Assembly (NCBI RefSeq): GCF_001720585.1
Contig: NZ_MABH01000143.1
Span: forward strand, 1-34,041
Origin: Cereibacter johrii
GTDB taxonomy: Bacteria > Pseudomonadota > Alphaproteobacteria > Rhodobacterales > Rhodobacteraceae
DNA length: 34,041 nt
Direction: 5' to 3'
Part shown: piece after piece, positions 8,757-17,886 of the stretch
Layout: every line of letters starts with the position of its first letter
Position numbering within the stretch: position 1 is the stretch's first letter
The notes under the pieces: generated by a model
The model's input: the letters and a program-made list of their open reading frames with translations, nothing else
What the model was told of the DNA's origin: nothing
The model's database searches: none
Program-made: the position numbers and the translations under genes

Positions 8757-9863
8757 ATGACCAAATCGGAACTTTCCCGCCTTGCCGTCGTCGTCAGCGG
8801 CTCCGTCCCAGCGGACACGCAGACCCGGATCGACCGGGGCGAGAATCCCCGGCTCGACTTCACCCATCTCGAGAGCCTGGGCGCCACGGTCTTCACCCGG
8901 GATTCCGTGCCCGAGGGCCGGGCTTTCCTCCGCCGCACGCTGGGCGACCGCTTCGCCCCGGCCGAAGCCGTGGCCGAAGCGGCCGACCGGTTCGACGCGA
9001 TCTTCTGCGTGGCCGAGGACATTGGCGTGCCGGTGGCGCTGGCCCTTCGGCTCCGCGGCAAGCGGACCCCGCTGCTCGTGGGGGTGCACGGCCACTACCT
9101 CGCCAACCGCAAGTTCCGGCTCTGGGCGCTGGCGGCGCGCCACGATCCGGGCACCCGCTTCCTGCCGCTGTCCGAGTCGATCCGGGCGCGGCTGATCTCC
9201 GAATTCGGCATTCCGGCCAGCCGCTGCCACACGCTCTGCGTGCCGATCGACACCCGCTTCTTCGCCCCCGAGCCCGCCCCCGAGGCCGATCCGCCGATGA
9301 TCCTGAGCGCGGGCGCCGCACAGCGCGATTATCCCACGCTGATCGCCGTGATGAAGGACGTGCCGGCGCGCTTCCGCATCGCCTCGGGCTCGAGCTGGAT
9401 CGGCGAGGCCACGAAGCTCGCCGTGCCCGAGACCTGCACGATGGGCAGCGCGGGCTCGATGCCGGGGCTGCGCGCGCTCTATGCCGCCGCCGCCATGGTG
9501 GTGCTGCCGCTGCAGGATGTGGTCCATGCCAGCGGCTATGCGGTGGCGATGGAGGCCATGGCCATGGGCAAGCCGCTGATCGTGACCCGCACCGAGGCTC
9601 CGGCCGATTTCTTCCGCGACGGCGAGACCTGCCTGCTCGTGCCGCCCGGCGATGCGCCGGCGCTGCGCTCGGCGATCCTGCGCCTCCTCGAGGATGCCGA
9701 CCTCCGCGCGCGGCTGGGCCGCGCGGCGCGGCATCTGATGGAGGAGCGCTACGGGATGGAGAGCTACACCGCCGATCTCGTGCGGCTTCTGACGGAGGTG
9801 AGCCGCCCGCCTGCACAGGCGCAGGGGCCGGGCCACTGGGTCCGGCGGCCCCGGGGCGGCTGA
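8757..9863 (+). CDS. Glycosyltransferase, GT4-like (GT-B fold)
   Basis: The 368-residue soluble protein looks like a retaining GT-B glycosyltransferase of the GT4 family. The N-terminal half (about 1-170) holds the acceptor domain. The C-terminal half has the donor-site pattern SGYAVAMEAMAMGKPLIVT, an E-x7-E-like segment near residue 265, followed by GETCLLVPPGDAPALRSAIL and a terminal helix typical of Glycos_transf_1. Donor and acceptor are unknown. It stands alone, without neighbouring polysaccharide genes. The start at 8757 (MTKSELSRLAVVV) is preferred to 8718 because conservation-like hydrophobic sequence begins there and AAGGGTT precedes it. It converges on the GGDEF gene with a 7-base gap. 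Confidence 0.78.
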   Translation: MTKSELSRLAVVVSGSVPADTQTRIDRGENPRLDFTHLESLGATVFTRDSVPEGRAFLRRTLGDRFAPAEAVAEAADRFDAIFCVAEDIGVPVALALRLRGKRTPLLVGVHGHYLANRKFRLWALAARHDPGTRFLPLSESIRARLISEFGIPASRCHTLCVPIDTRFFAPEPAPEADPPMILSAGAAQRDYPTLIAVMKDVPARFRIASGSSWIGEATKLAVPETCTMGSAGSMPGLRALYAAAAMVVLPLQDVVHASGYAVAMEAMAMGKPLIVTRTEAPADFFRDGETCLLVPPGDAPALRSAILRLLEDADLRARLGRAARHLMEERYGMESYTADLVRLLTEVSRPPAQAQGPGHWVRRPRGG

Positions 9864-9870
9864 GGCGCCC

Positions 9871-11343
9871 CTAGCTTGCCGTCCGGTTGGCCGGCGCCCC
9901 GCGCTGGTCGGCCTCGGCGTAGAACTTGCGCTTCTGCTCATACATGTGCCGGTCCGCCCGCTTGATCGTGGCCTCGATCGTCTCGTTCGGCCTGCTCGTC
10001 GCATGGCCGATCGAGACCGAGAGCGGCGCCGTGAAATGGAAGCGGTTGTTCACCGTGAGAAGCCGCTTGATCGTGTCGACCATCGCTTGCGCCATAGCCT
10101 CGCTCGACCGCGGCATGACCACCGCAAATTCGTCGCCGCCGATGCGCGCGGGATGGTTCGTCTCGGCCGCCGCCTCCTTCAGCACCTCGCCCAGCCGCCG
10201 GAGCAGCTGGTCGCCCGCGTCGTGGCCGAGCGCGTCGTTCACTTCCTTGAGCCCGTTCAGATCCAGCATCACGATGGAGACCGGCCGCACGCCCTGCCTC
10301 TCGAGCCGGTTCAGCTCGTCGATGTAGAAGGCGCGGTTGCTCACCCCCGTGAGAACATCGTGCTTGCCGAGATAGGCGAGATAGGCCTCGGCCTTCTTGC
10401 GGGCCGTGATGTCGGTCAGCGCCACCTGAACCAGCGACCAGTCGTGCTCGTGCCCGGGCAGCACGGCGAAATGCATGATGACAGCCCGCTCGGTCCCGTC
10501 GAGCGCGTAATTCACCACCTCGCGGCTGTGATAATAGTGGTGGTTCCAGAGCTCGATCAGCTGCTCGCGGAAGTGCGGCTCCATGCTGTCGCGGAAGATG
10601 TCGCTCAGATGGCTGAGAAGCGTGCGCTTGTCGGGGGCGCAGAACATGTCGAGCGTCGCCTGGTTCACGTCGATCACCCGGATCTCGCCCATGCATTGCC
10701 GGACGAACTCGGGGTGGACGTCGGTGAAGACCCGCAGATCCACGATGCCGCGCGCGCGCAGGTTTTCGAGAAGCTGGCGGATCTGGCTGAAATCCTCGAC
10801 CCAGAGCGAGGTCGGCGAATGTTCGAAGATGCCCTCGGCGTAGCGCCGGCTGGCGCGTTCGAGCCTGCGCGCCTCTTCGCGGGCGGTCACATCCTCGCAG
10901 GTCAAAAGGATCCGCTCGAGGCTCTCCTCGGATCCGGGCAGCACCGCGCCGCGCAACTGGATGTCGAGCCTGCGCCCGCCCAGCGTGTAGTTGACCGCGA
11001 GGCTGGAGAAGGTCTGCTCGCCTGCCCAGAGCTGCGACAGCTCGTTCACATGGCTCTGGAGCATGTCGTCGCGGAAGACCCGTTCGAGGTTCTCCGTCAG
11101 ATGCTCGAGATCGCGCGCCTCGTAGAGGGCGAGCGTGCGGGCATTCACCTTGAGAACCCGGATGCTGCGCGAACAGGCGGCGACGCGCGACAGGTCGGCC
11201 TCGAGGAAGGCGCGGATATCGGTCACGCCCTCGGCGCGCCATTGGTCGAACAGGGCACGGACGCCGCTGAAATCCTCGATCCACATCGAGATCGGGGCAA
11301 GATCGAAGGCAGCCTCTTCGATCGGCCTCGTCGTAGCGGTCAT
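9871..11343 (-). CDS. PAS-PAS-GGDEF putative diguanylate cyclase
   Basis: The 490-residue protein has two tandem, mutually similar PAS-type sensor domains (about 12-155 and 172-315): compare SMWIEDFSGVR with SLWVEDFSQIR and IRVLKVNART with IRVIDVNQAT. A C-terminal GGDEF domain (about 325-480) follows, with RIGGDEF at 400-406, so the active site for c-di-GMP synthesis from GTP looks intact. The inhibitory RxxD I-site is absent upstream of GGDEF, suggesting no classical product inhibition. No transmembrane segment is visible, so it is probably cytoplasmic. AGAGG precedes the ATG. The signal sensed by the PAS domains is unknown. It stands alone, convergent with the glycosyltransferase. Confidence 0.88.
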   Translation of the reverse strand: MTATTRPIEEAAFDLAPISMWIEDFSGVRALFDQWRAEGVTDIRAFLEADLSRVAACSRSIRVLKVNARTLALYEARDLEHLTENLERVFRDDMLQSHVNELSQLWAGEQTFSSLAVNYTLGGRRLDIQLRGAVLPGSEESLERILLTCEDVTAREEARRLERASRRYAEGIFEHSPTSLWVEDFSQIRQLLENLRARGIVDLRVFTDVHPEFVRQCMGEIRVIDVNQATLDMFCAPDKRTLLSHLSDIFRDSMEPHFREQLIELWNHHYYHSREVVNYALDGTERAVIMHFAVLPGHEHDWSLVQVALTDITARKKAEAYLAYLGKHDVLTGVSNRAFYIDELNRLERQGVRPVSIVMLDLNGLKEVNDALGHDAGDQLLRRLGEVLKEAAAETNHPARIGGDEFAVVMPRSSEAMAQAMVDTIKRLLTVNNRFHFTAPLSVSIGHATSRPNETIEATIKRADRHMYEQKRKFYAEADQRGAPANRTAS

Positions 11344-11753
11344 GCCATGCGCCTCTTGAGGGATTCTTGAACCGACAAGGGCGACTCATACATGGGACCG
11401 AGGAGAGCCCGCAAATGGAACCTCGCTCCCTGCGCGGCCGAGCGCGCGGACCCGGGTGTCGCCTGCGGAAAGCGACGTGTTCTTCACCATCTGCAAGCTT
11501 TACCGGCGCCGGAAGAAGCGGCCCGCCGCGATGCGCGCGAGCGCCCCGATCGCGCCGAAGGCCCCCGGGTCCAGAGCCTCGCCCGCGGTGGCGAGGAGCC
11601 CGCGCCTGCCGCCCCGTCGACGCCCCGGAGAGGAAACGGCACGTCCCCGGGCTGCGACAGCCCCGCGCGGCAGCCCTGCGTCGGCGCCATCGGCGGTTGC
11701 CGCGCAGGCACCGGCCCGCCATTGTAGCCCTGCATCCCTCTTACGGACCTTCC
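11344..11753. other. Divergent intergenic region, GGDEF gene / AI-2E gene
   Basis: 410 bases between divergent starts. Reading frames run through it on both strands but the translations are Arg/Pro-rich and lack an initiation site. One minus-strand frame ends in a plausible-looking tail (AIGALARIAAGRFFRRR, ending near 11505) but has no start codon. I call no gene here; promoters for both flanking genes presumably lie within. Confidence 0.4.
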
Positions 11754-12923
11754 ATGCCCGATCCCCATCCCCCGCCCATCCCGTCCAAGGACCGCTCGTT
11801 CGCGGCGCGCGTCCAGACCGGGGCTCTCGTCATCATCGCCTTCGCGGTCGTGCTGGCCCTGCTCGTGCAGGCGCAGTTCATCCTGATCTCGCTCGCCGTC
11901 TCGGTGATCCTCTTCAGCCTGACCTCGGACGCCATCGCCCTCGTCGCGCGCGTCCGCTTCGGGCCGGTCAAGATCCCGAACTGGCTGGCCAGCAGCCTCG
12001 CGCTGCTCCTTCTGGCCACCGTGCTCCTGTCGCTGGCCGCGGTGATCGTCTCGCAGGTCAATACGGTGCTGCTGACCGCGCTCAGCTACAGCGAGCAGGC
12101 CCCGGCCGCCGTGGCCGCGATCTTCTCCTGGCTCGGCAAGGACGCCGAGGAGGCGGTGCTCTCCTCGCTTCGGGCCGTCGAGATCTCGGGCTATCTGCGC
12201 ACCCTCGCCGCTCAGGCAGGCACGCTGATGCAGGCCACGGTGCTTGTCATCCTCTTCGTGGGCTTCCTCTTCGCCGAGCGGGTCTGGTTCCCCGTCAAGC
12301 TTCTCAATCTGTTCGGCAACCCCGACCGCGCCCGCCGGGTCGAGGAGATCGTGAGCTCGATCATGCACCGGGTGAACCGCTACCTGCTGGTCAAGACGCT
12401 GGTCTCGGCGATCACCGGCCTTCTCGTCTGGGGCGTGGCGCTGGCCTTCGGGCTGGATCTTGCGGCGCCTCTGGGGATGCTCACCTTCATCCTGAATTTC
12501 ATCCCGAGCCTCGGCTCGATCGTGGCCACGCTTCTCATGGTGCTGGTCACGTTCGTGCAGACGGTCGATGTGGGCACGGCGCTCTCGGTTCTGGCGCTGG
12601 TGGGGGTGATCCAGTTCATCTGCGGCAACATCCTCGACCCGATGCTGATGGGCCGCGCGCTGCAGCTCTCGTCCTTCGGGATCATCATCAGCCTTGCCTT
12701 CTGGGGCGCGATCTGGGGCATCCCGGGGATGTTCCTCTCGGTGCCGATCATGGTCGGGCTGATGATCGTCTGCGCCGAGACCGAGGCGCTGCGGCCCATC
12801 GCGGTGCTCCTGTCGCGCGAGGGGCTGGCCGCGCCCATGCATCCCGAACGCCCGGCCGCCCCGTCCCGGGCCGACCCCGAGCCTGGGCCCGAGACAGTGG
12901 CGTCGCGGCGGGGGGGCCTGTGA
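11754..12923 (+). CDS. AI-2E family permease (PF01594)
   Basis: The 389-residue inner-membrane protein has about eight hydrophobic segments, starting with two N-terminal helices (ALVIIAFAVVLALLVQAQF and ILISLAVSVILFSL). The family signatures are in the C-terminal half: LNFIPSLGSIVATLL and GNILDPMLMGRALQLS, followed by GIPGMFLSVPIMV. Members include TqsA (autoinducer-2 export) and Na+/H+ antiporters, so transport is likely but the substrate is open. I use ATG 11754; frames extend upstream but are Arg/Pro-rich non-coding-like sequence. The C-terminal tail (about 360-389) is Pro-rich and probably disordered. It converges on metH with a 9-base gap. Confidence 0.87.
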   Translation: MPDPHPPPIPSKDRSFAARVQTGALVIIAFAVVLALLVQAQFILISLAVSVILFSLTSDAIALVARVRFGPVKIPNWLASSLALLLLATVLLSLAAVIVSQVNTVLLTALSYSEQAPAAVAAIFSWLGKDAEEAVLSSLRAVEISGYLRTLAAQAGTLMQATVLVILFVGFLFAERVWFPVKLLNLFGNPDRARRVEEIVSSIMHRVNRYLLVKTLVSAITGLLVWGVALAFGLDLAAPLGMLTFILNFIPSLGSIVATLLMVLVTFVQTVDVGTALSVLALVGVIQFICGNILDPMLMGRALQLSSFGIIISLAFWGAIWGIPGMFLSVPIMVGLMIVCAETEALRPIAVLLSREGLAAPMHPERPAAPSRADPEPGPETVASRRGGL

Positions 12924-12932
12924 GCCCGCCCC

Positions 12933-15659
12933 TCAGGCGGCCCGCGAAGAGGGTGTGTCGACCCGGCCCGCCATGACCGGGGCGAGCCAGCGCTCGACCT
13001 CGGCCAGTTCCATGCCCTTGCGACGGGCATAATCCTCGGCCTGATCGCGCTCGACCCGCGCGAGGCCGAAGTAATAGGCGTCGGGATGGCCGATATAGAG
13101 GCCCGAGACCGACGAGCCCGGCCACATGGCCATGCTCTCGGTCAGTTCCACCCCCGTGGCCGCGGTCGCGTCGAGCAGGCGGAAGAGCGTGACCTTCTCG
13201 GTATGGTCGGGCTGGGCCGGATAGCCCGGCGCGGGCCGGATGCCGCGGTAGGGTTCGGCATGGAGCTGGTCGGGCGTGAAGGATTCATCGGGGGCATAGC
13301 CCCAGAGCTCGCGGCGCACCCTCTCGTGCAGCCTCTCGGCCATGGCCTCGGCGAAGCGGTCGGCCAGCGCCTTGACCATGATGGCCGAATAGTTGTCGTT
13401 CGCCCGGTCGAACCGCTCGGCGATGGAAGCCTCTTCGGGGCCGGCCGTCACGACGAAGCCACCGACCCAATCGGCCCCCGCCCCCTCGGGCGCCACGAAA
13501 TCCGACAGCGCCAGATTGGGCCGTCCTTCGCGCTTCGTGACCTGCTGGCGGAGCGTGAAGAAGGTGGCAAGCTCGACCTGCCGCGCCTCGTCGGCATAGA
13601 GGCGGATATCGTCGCCCACTGCATTGGCGGGCCAGAAGCCCACCACCGCGCGCGGCGTGAACCAGCGTTCCGCCACGATGCGCGCGAGCATCTCCTGCGC
13701 ATCGGCAAAGAGCGCGCGGGCGGCCTCGCCCTGCGCCGCATCCTCGAGGATGCGCGGATAGACCCCCTTCAACTCCCAGGTCTGGAAGAACATCGTCCAG
13801 TCGATGTAGCGCGCGATCTCGGCCAGATCCCATCCGTCGATGATCCGGCTGCCGGTGAAGCCCGGCCGCACCGGCCGGTGCGCGGCCCAGTCGAGCTTCA
13901 GCGCATTGGCGCGCGCCGCCGCCAGCGGCAGGCGCTGCTTGGCGCGTTCCGACCGGGCGTGGCGCTCGGCCACCTCGGCATAGTCGGCGCGCAGCCCCTC
14001 GACATAGCTGCCCCTGCGCTCGGCGCTGAGGAGCTGGCCCACCACCCCCACCGCCCGGCTCGCATCGGTGACATAGACCGCGGGGCCCTTGCGGTAGGAG
14101 GGCGCGATCTTCACCGCCGTATGGACCTTCGAGGTGGTGGCCCCGCCGATCAGCAGCGGGATGTCGAAGCCTTCGCGCTCCATCTCGGCCGCCACCGTCA
14201 CCATCTCGTCGAGCGAGGGCGTGATGAGGCCCGAGAGGCCGATCGCATCCACCTTCTCGGCCCGCGCCACCTCGAGGATCTTCGCCGGCGGCACCATCAC
14301 GCCCAGATCGATGATCTCGTAATTGTTGCAGGCCAGAACCACGCCCACGATGTTCTTGCCGATGTCATGCACATCGCCCTTCACCGTGGCCATCAGCACC
14401 TTGCCCGCGGCCTCGCGGCCCTCGCCGCCGCCGAGGCGCTTCTCCTCCTCCATGTAGGGCAGGAGCACGGCCACGGCCTGCTTCATCACCCGGGCCGATT
14501 TCACCACCTGCGGCAGGAACATCTTGCCCGCGCCGAAGAGGTCGCCCACCACGTTCATCCCCGCCATCAGCGGGCCCTCGATCACATGGAGCGGCCGCTC
14601 GGCCGCCTGCCGGGCCTCTTCGGTATCCGCCTCGATGAATTCGGTGATGCCATTGACCAGCGCATGTTCGAGCCGCTTCTCGACCGGCCAAGCGCGCCAG
14701 GCCAGATCGCGCGCCTTCTCCTCGCGCACACCGCCCCGGAACCGCTCGGCCACCGCCAGCAGCCGCTCGGTCCCGGTGCCGCCCTGCTTCGGCGCGCGGT
14801 TCAGCACCACATCCTCGCAGGCCTCGCGCAGCTCGGGGTCGATCTGGTCGTAGACGGCAAGCTGGCCCGCATTCACGATCCCCATGTCCATCCCGGCGCG
14901 GATCGCATGGTAGAGGAAGACCGCATGCATCGCCTCGCGCACGGGCTCGTTGCCGCGGAAGCTGAAGGAGAGGTTCGACACGCCGCCCGAGACATGGGCA
15001 TGGGGCAGGTTCTCCCGGATCCAGCGCGCGGCCTCGATGAAGTCGACCCCGTAATTGTCGTGCTCCTCGATGCCCGTGGCCACGGCGAAGACGTTCGGAT
15101 CGAAGATGATGTCCTCGGGCGGGAAGCCCACCTCCTCGACGAGGATCCGGTAGGCCCGGGCGGAGATCGCGGTCTTGCGCGCGAAACTGTCGGCCTGCCC
15201 CTCCTCGTCGAAAGCCATGACCACGACCGCGGCCCCGTAGGCGAGGCAGAGGCCCGCCTGCCGCCGGAAGGCCTCCTCGCCCTCCTTCAGGCTGATCGAA
15301 TTGACCACGGGCTTGCCCTGCACGCATTTCAGCCCGGCCTCGATCACCTCCCATTTCGAGCTGTCGATCATCAGCGGCACCCGCGCGATGTCGGGTTCGG
15401 AGGCGATCAGGTTGAGGAACTCGACCATGGCGGCCTTCGAGTCGATCAGCCCCTCGTCCATGTTCACGTCGAGGATCTGCGCCCCGTTCTGCACCTGATC
15501 GCGCGCGACCTCGAGCGCGGCCGCATAGTCGCGGTTGGTGATGAGCTTGCGGAAGCGGGCCGAGCCCGTGACGTTCGTCCGCTCGCCCACATTGACGAAG
15601 GGGATGTCGGGCGTGAGGACGAAGGGCTCGAGGCCCGAGAGACGGAGGTAACGGGTCAT
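12933..15659 (-). CDS. metH: Methionine synthase, folate/cobalamin/activation part (split MetH)
   Basis: This 908-residue part of cobalamin-dependent methionine synthase carries the methyltetrahydrofolate domain (about 20-275, opening [10 protein letters not shown]), the cobalamin cap (about 325-410), the B12 domain with GDVHDIGKN (His431 the likely cobalt ligand) and the C-terminal AdoMet reactivation domain ([12 protein letters not shown] and [13 protein letters not shown]). It takes the methyl group from 5-methyl-THF to cob(I)alamin and then to homocysteine, the latter bound by the separately encoded domain. Its ATG overlaps the TGA of that gene by four bases, so the two are co-translated. 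Together the two chains make a full-length MetH. Confidence 0.95.
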   Translation of the reverse strand: MTRYLRLSGLEPFVLTPDIPFVNVGERTNVTGSARFRKLITNRDYAAALEVARDQVQNGAQILDVNMDEGLIDSKAAMVEFLNLIASEPDIARVPLMIDSSKWEVIEAGLKCVQGKPVVNSISLKEGEEAFRRQAGLCLAYGAAVVVMAFDEEGQADSFARKTAISARAYRILVEEVGFPPEDIIFDPNVFAVATGIEEHDNYGVDFIEAARWIRENLPHAHVSGGVSNLSFSFRGNEPVREAMHAVFLYHAIRAGMDMGIVNAGQLAVYDQIDPELREACEDVVLNRAPKQGGTGTERLLAVAERFRGGVREEKARDLAWRAWPVEKRLEHALVNGITEFIEADTEEARQAAERPLHVIEGPLMAGMNVVGDLFGAGKMFLPQVVKSARVMKQAVAVLLPYMEEEKRLGGGEGREAAGKVLMATVKGDVHDIGKNIVGVVLACNNYEIIDLGVMVPPAKILEVARAEKVDAIGLSGLITPSLDEMVTVAAEMEREGFDIPLLIGGATTSKVHTAVKIAPSYRKGPAVYVTDASRAVGVVGQLLSAERRGSYVEGLRADYAEVAERHARSERAKQRLPLAAARANALKLDWAAHRPVRPGFTGSRIIDGWDLAEIARYIDWTMFFQTWELKGVYPRILEDAAQGEAARALFADAQEMLARIVAERWFTPRAVVGFWPANAVGDDIRLYADEARQVELATFFTLRQQVTKREGRPNLALSDFVAPEGAGADWVGGFVVTAGPEEASIAERFDRANDNYSAIMVKALADRFAEAMAERLHERVRRELWGYAPDESFTPDQLHAEPYRGIRPAPGYPAQPDHTEKVTLFRLLDATAATGVELTESMAMWPGSSVSGLYIGHPDAYYFGLARVERDQAEDYARRKGMELAEVERWLAPVMAGRVDTPSSRAA

Positions 15660-16681
15660 GCGAGGGTCCTCGGCGCAAGATCGGCCACCGCGTCGGCGAT
15701 GGCGCGGACATGGTCGGGCGTGGTGCCGCAGCAGCCGCCCACGACATTGACGAGCCCTTCGCGGGCGAAGCGGGCGACCTGTGCCGCCGTCTCGTCCGGG
15801 CCCTCGTCATACTGGCCGAAGGCGTTGGGCAGGCCCGCGTTCGGATAGGCGCAGATGGCGGCATCGGCCACACCCGCAAGCTCGGCCAGATGGGGCCGCA
15901 TGGCCGCGGCCCCGAGCGCGCAGTTCAGCCCCACCGTGAAGGGCCGCGCATGGCGCACCGAATGCCAGAAGGCTGTCGGCGTCTGGCCCGAGAGCGTGCG
16001 GCCCGACGCATCGGTGATCGTGCCCGAGATCATCAGGGGCAGCCGGCGGCCTGCCTCGGCGAAGGCCTCGAAACAGGCGAAGATCGCGGCCTTCGCATTC
16101 AGCGTGTCGAAGATCGTCTCGATCAGGATGAGATCCGCGCCGCCCGCGATCAGCGCCCGCACCTGCGTGCCGTAGGCCGCGCGCAGATCGTCGAAGCTCA
16201 CGGCGCGGTAGCCCGGATCGTTGACGTCCGGGCTGATCGAGGCGGTGCGGTTGGTGGGCCCCACCGCGCCCGCCACGAAGCGCGGCCGCCCGTCGAGCGC
16301 CGTCGCCCGATCGAGCGCGCGCCGCACGAGGCGCGCCCCCTCGCGGTTCAGATCCTCGACAGCGCCCTCCATCCCGTAATCGGCCTGCGCGATGGTGGTG
16401 GCCGAGAAGGTGTTGGTCTCGACGATGTCGGCACCGGCCATCGCATAGCGGAAGTGGATCTCCTCGATGGCCTGCGGCTGGGTCAGGATCAGGAGGTCGT
16501 TGTTGCCCTTCTGCGGCCGTTCGGCATGGTGGCGGCAGCCGCAGCCGGCATAATCCTCCTCGCTCAGCCCGAGCGCCTGGATCTGGGTGCCCATCGCCCC
16601 GTCGAGGATCAGGATGCGTTGGCGCACGAGGGCCTCAAGAGCCGGAACGGCGCGGGAGGGCGGAAGCGAAAAGGTCAGCAT
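15656..16681 (-). CDS. metH: Methionine synthase, homocysteine S-methyltransferase part (split MetH)
   Basis: The 341-residue protein is the homocysteine-binding barrel of MetH on its own chain. [10 protein letters not shown] (27-36) is the N-terminal signature. The zinc ligands that activate homocysteine thiolate are Cys254 (GLNCALG) and Cys317-Cys318 ([10 protein letters not shown]). It would dock with the folate/cobalamin protein encoded immediately downstream with an ATGA overlap. A betaine-homocysteine methyltransferase is an alternative for such a barrel, but the position and the lack of an HMT domain in the next gene argue for split MetH. I use ATG 16681; ATG 16735 would add 18 residues. 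Confidence 0.93.
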   Translation of the reverse strand: MLTFSLPPSRAVPALEALVRQRILILDGAMGTQIQALGLSEEDYAGCGCRHHAERPQKGNNDLLILTQPQAIEEIHFRYAMAGADIVETNTFSATTIAQADYGMEGAVEDLNREGARLVRRALDRATALDGRPRFVAGAVGPTNRTASISPDVNDPGYRAVSFDDLRAAYGTQVRALIAGGADLILIETIFDTLNAKAAIFACFEAFAEAGRRLPLMISGTITDASGRTLSGQTPTAFWHSVRHARPFTVGLNCALGAAAMRPHLAELAGVADAAICAYPNAGLPNAFGQYDEGPDETAAQVARFAREGLVNVVGGCCGTTPDHVRAIADAVADLAPRTLA

Positions 16682-16758
16682 GGAGTCCGGTCGGATCAGG
16701 AGGGGAAGCGGAGACCATAGCCGGATGGGGGTCATCAATCACTCTCATATCCCGCACT

Positions 16759-16785
16759 ATCATCATGAAGACGTTTCATGATGAT
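16759..16785. promoter_or_regulatory. Perfect inverted repeat with MetR-type box upstream of metH
   Basis: ATCATCATGAA-GACGT-TTCATGATGAT has 11-bp perfect arms and a 5-base spacer. Its centre, TGAA-N5-TTCA (16766-16778), matches the known LysR-type MetR box. It lies about 80 bases upstream of the first metH start at 16681, so homocysteine/MetR control is a reasonable inference. An ArsR-type methionine-cycle regulator is an alternative reader because the palindrome is much longer than a MetR box. Confidence 0.65.
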
Positions 16786-17010
16786 CCGTCCCTGACACCG
16801 CGGCCCCGACATCTGCGCTCTCCGTGAGAATGCGGCACCCGCGGTCCCTGCCCCCACGGGCCAGCGGGATGAAAGCCAACTCCTCTTCTGCCATGGCGGA
16901 ACCGGCGCGCGGGGCCGCTGCAGGCTTGCCTCGCCCTGCCCGTGACTTTACCAAGACGAGCAATCTTCCCCGCGGCCCTTTTGCGCGCGGGGCACCGGGA
17001 GATCTGTCAG

Positions 17011-17886
17011 ATGCCGTCACCGCGCGCCGCCTTTCCTCTCCAGCCGAAGGCGCGGGCCGCTGCCCTGCTGACCGCAGGCCTGATCCTCGCCGCCTGCGGC
17101 GGGGGCGGCGGCGGCGGATCGGCCCCTGTCGGGCCGGGCTTCAGCGGGCGCGAGGTCAAGACCGAGGGCATCGAGTCCTACACGACCGATCACAACCGCT
17201 TCACCCGTGCGCGGATCGATCTGGCCTCGACCCCGGCCGACCGCGAGGCGCTGGCGGGCTTCGACGGCGGCGGGTCGCCCGCGGGCTACGCGCGTCTCAT
17301 CAAGGACGCCGAGAACAGCTTCCCCGACAGGACCTTCGTCGAGGTCATCGCAGAGGTCGCGCCTCTGACGGGCGGCGGCGAGAAGGTCGTCAAGGTGCTC
17401 CGCCTGACCGCGGACCAGGCGCCCTTCGACAATGTGGACAGCAGCGGGAACGCGATCGGCAGCGGCAAATACTATTTCCGGGGCACGGGAGACTTCCGCG
17501 TCTATGCGAGCGTCGACGGCGGCGCGGTGCGGACCGGCCGCGGCGACCTCGAGAACCTCGTCATCGACTTCGACCGGGGCACCGCGGCGATCAACCTGCG
17601 GACCGGACAGGAGGGCGCCTCCGAGATCGAGACCGAGATCAAGGCGGACAATCTGACCTTCAACATCCTGACCGGCGAGTTCGGGGGGGCGATCACCCAG
17701 ACGGCGCGGGTGGATGGCGAGACGCTCTCGGCCCAGGGCTTCCTGCGCGGCAGCATCAGTGCCGACGAGACGAGCCTGCGGCAGCACGACCAGAGGATGA
17801 CCACCTCGGGCGTCTATCACGCCACCGGCGAGCGCCTGACGTCGCAGGGCATCTTCTGGGGGAGCCATCCCAACGTCGACAAATGA
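17011..17886 (+). CDS. Glycine-rich lipoprotein, TbpB-like, putative surface lipoprotein
   Basis: The 291-residue protein has a lipoprotein signal with lipobox ILAAC (Cys at about 29), followed by a Gly run (GGGGGGGS), the flexible anchor usual for surface lipoproteins. The C-terminal half (about 170-285) is beta-rich: GKYYFRGTGDFRVY, NLVIDFDRGTAAINL, FNILTGEFGGAI, GFLRGSISADE, and an end rich in Gly-Thr/Ser turns (SGVYHATGERLTSQGIF). This resembles the small barrel at the C-terminus of transferrin-binding protein B-like and factor-H-binding lipoproteins, the region recognised by SLAM exporters. The next gene overlaps it by ATGA and encodes such an exporter. The ligand is unknown. GGGAGA precedes the ATG. 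An upstream extension (16942) is less likely. Confidence 0.7.
   Translation: MPSPRAAFPLQPKARAAALLTAGLILAACGGGGGGGSAPVGPGFSGREVKTEGIESYTTDHNRFTRARIDLASTPADREALAGFDGGGSPAGYARLIKDAENSFPDRTFVEVIAEVAPLTGGGEKVVKVLRLTADQAPFDNVDSSGNAIGSGKYYFRGTGDFRVYASVDGGAVRTGRGDLENLVIDFDRGTAAINLRTGQEGASEIETEIKADNLTFNILTGEFGGAITQTARVDGETLSAQGFLRGSISADETSLRQHDQRMTTSGVYHATGERLTSQGIFWGSHPNVDK

Noticed and set aside
11344-11753. Minus-strand small gene ending in AIGALARIAAGRFFRRR
   Set aside because: The tail looks protein-like, but the frame has no start codon or ribosome site and the upstream part is Arg/Gly-rich.
13086-15848. Very long open frame (about 920 codons) on the plus strand opposite metH
   Set aside because: It is the antisense shadow of the two metH genes in GC-rich DNA. 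The product is His/Arg/Gly-rich with no domain, and metH motifs on the minus strand are unambiguous.
16682-16758. SAM or cobalamin riboswitch upstream of metH
   Set aside because: No SAM-II or cobalamin-riboswitch core was recognisable in the short leader. The simple palindrome at 16759-16785 suits a protein operator better.
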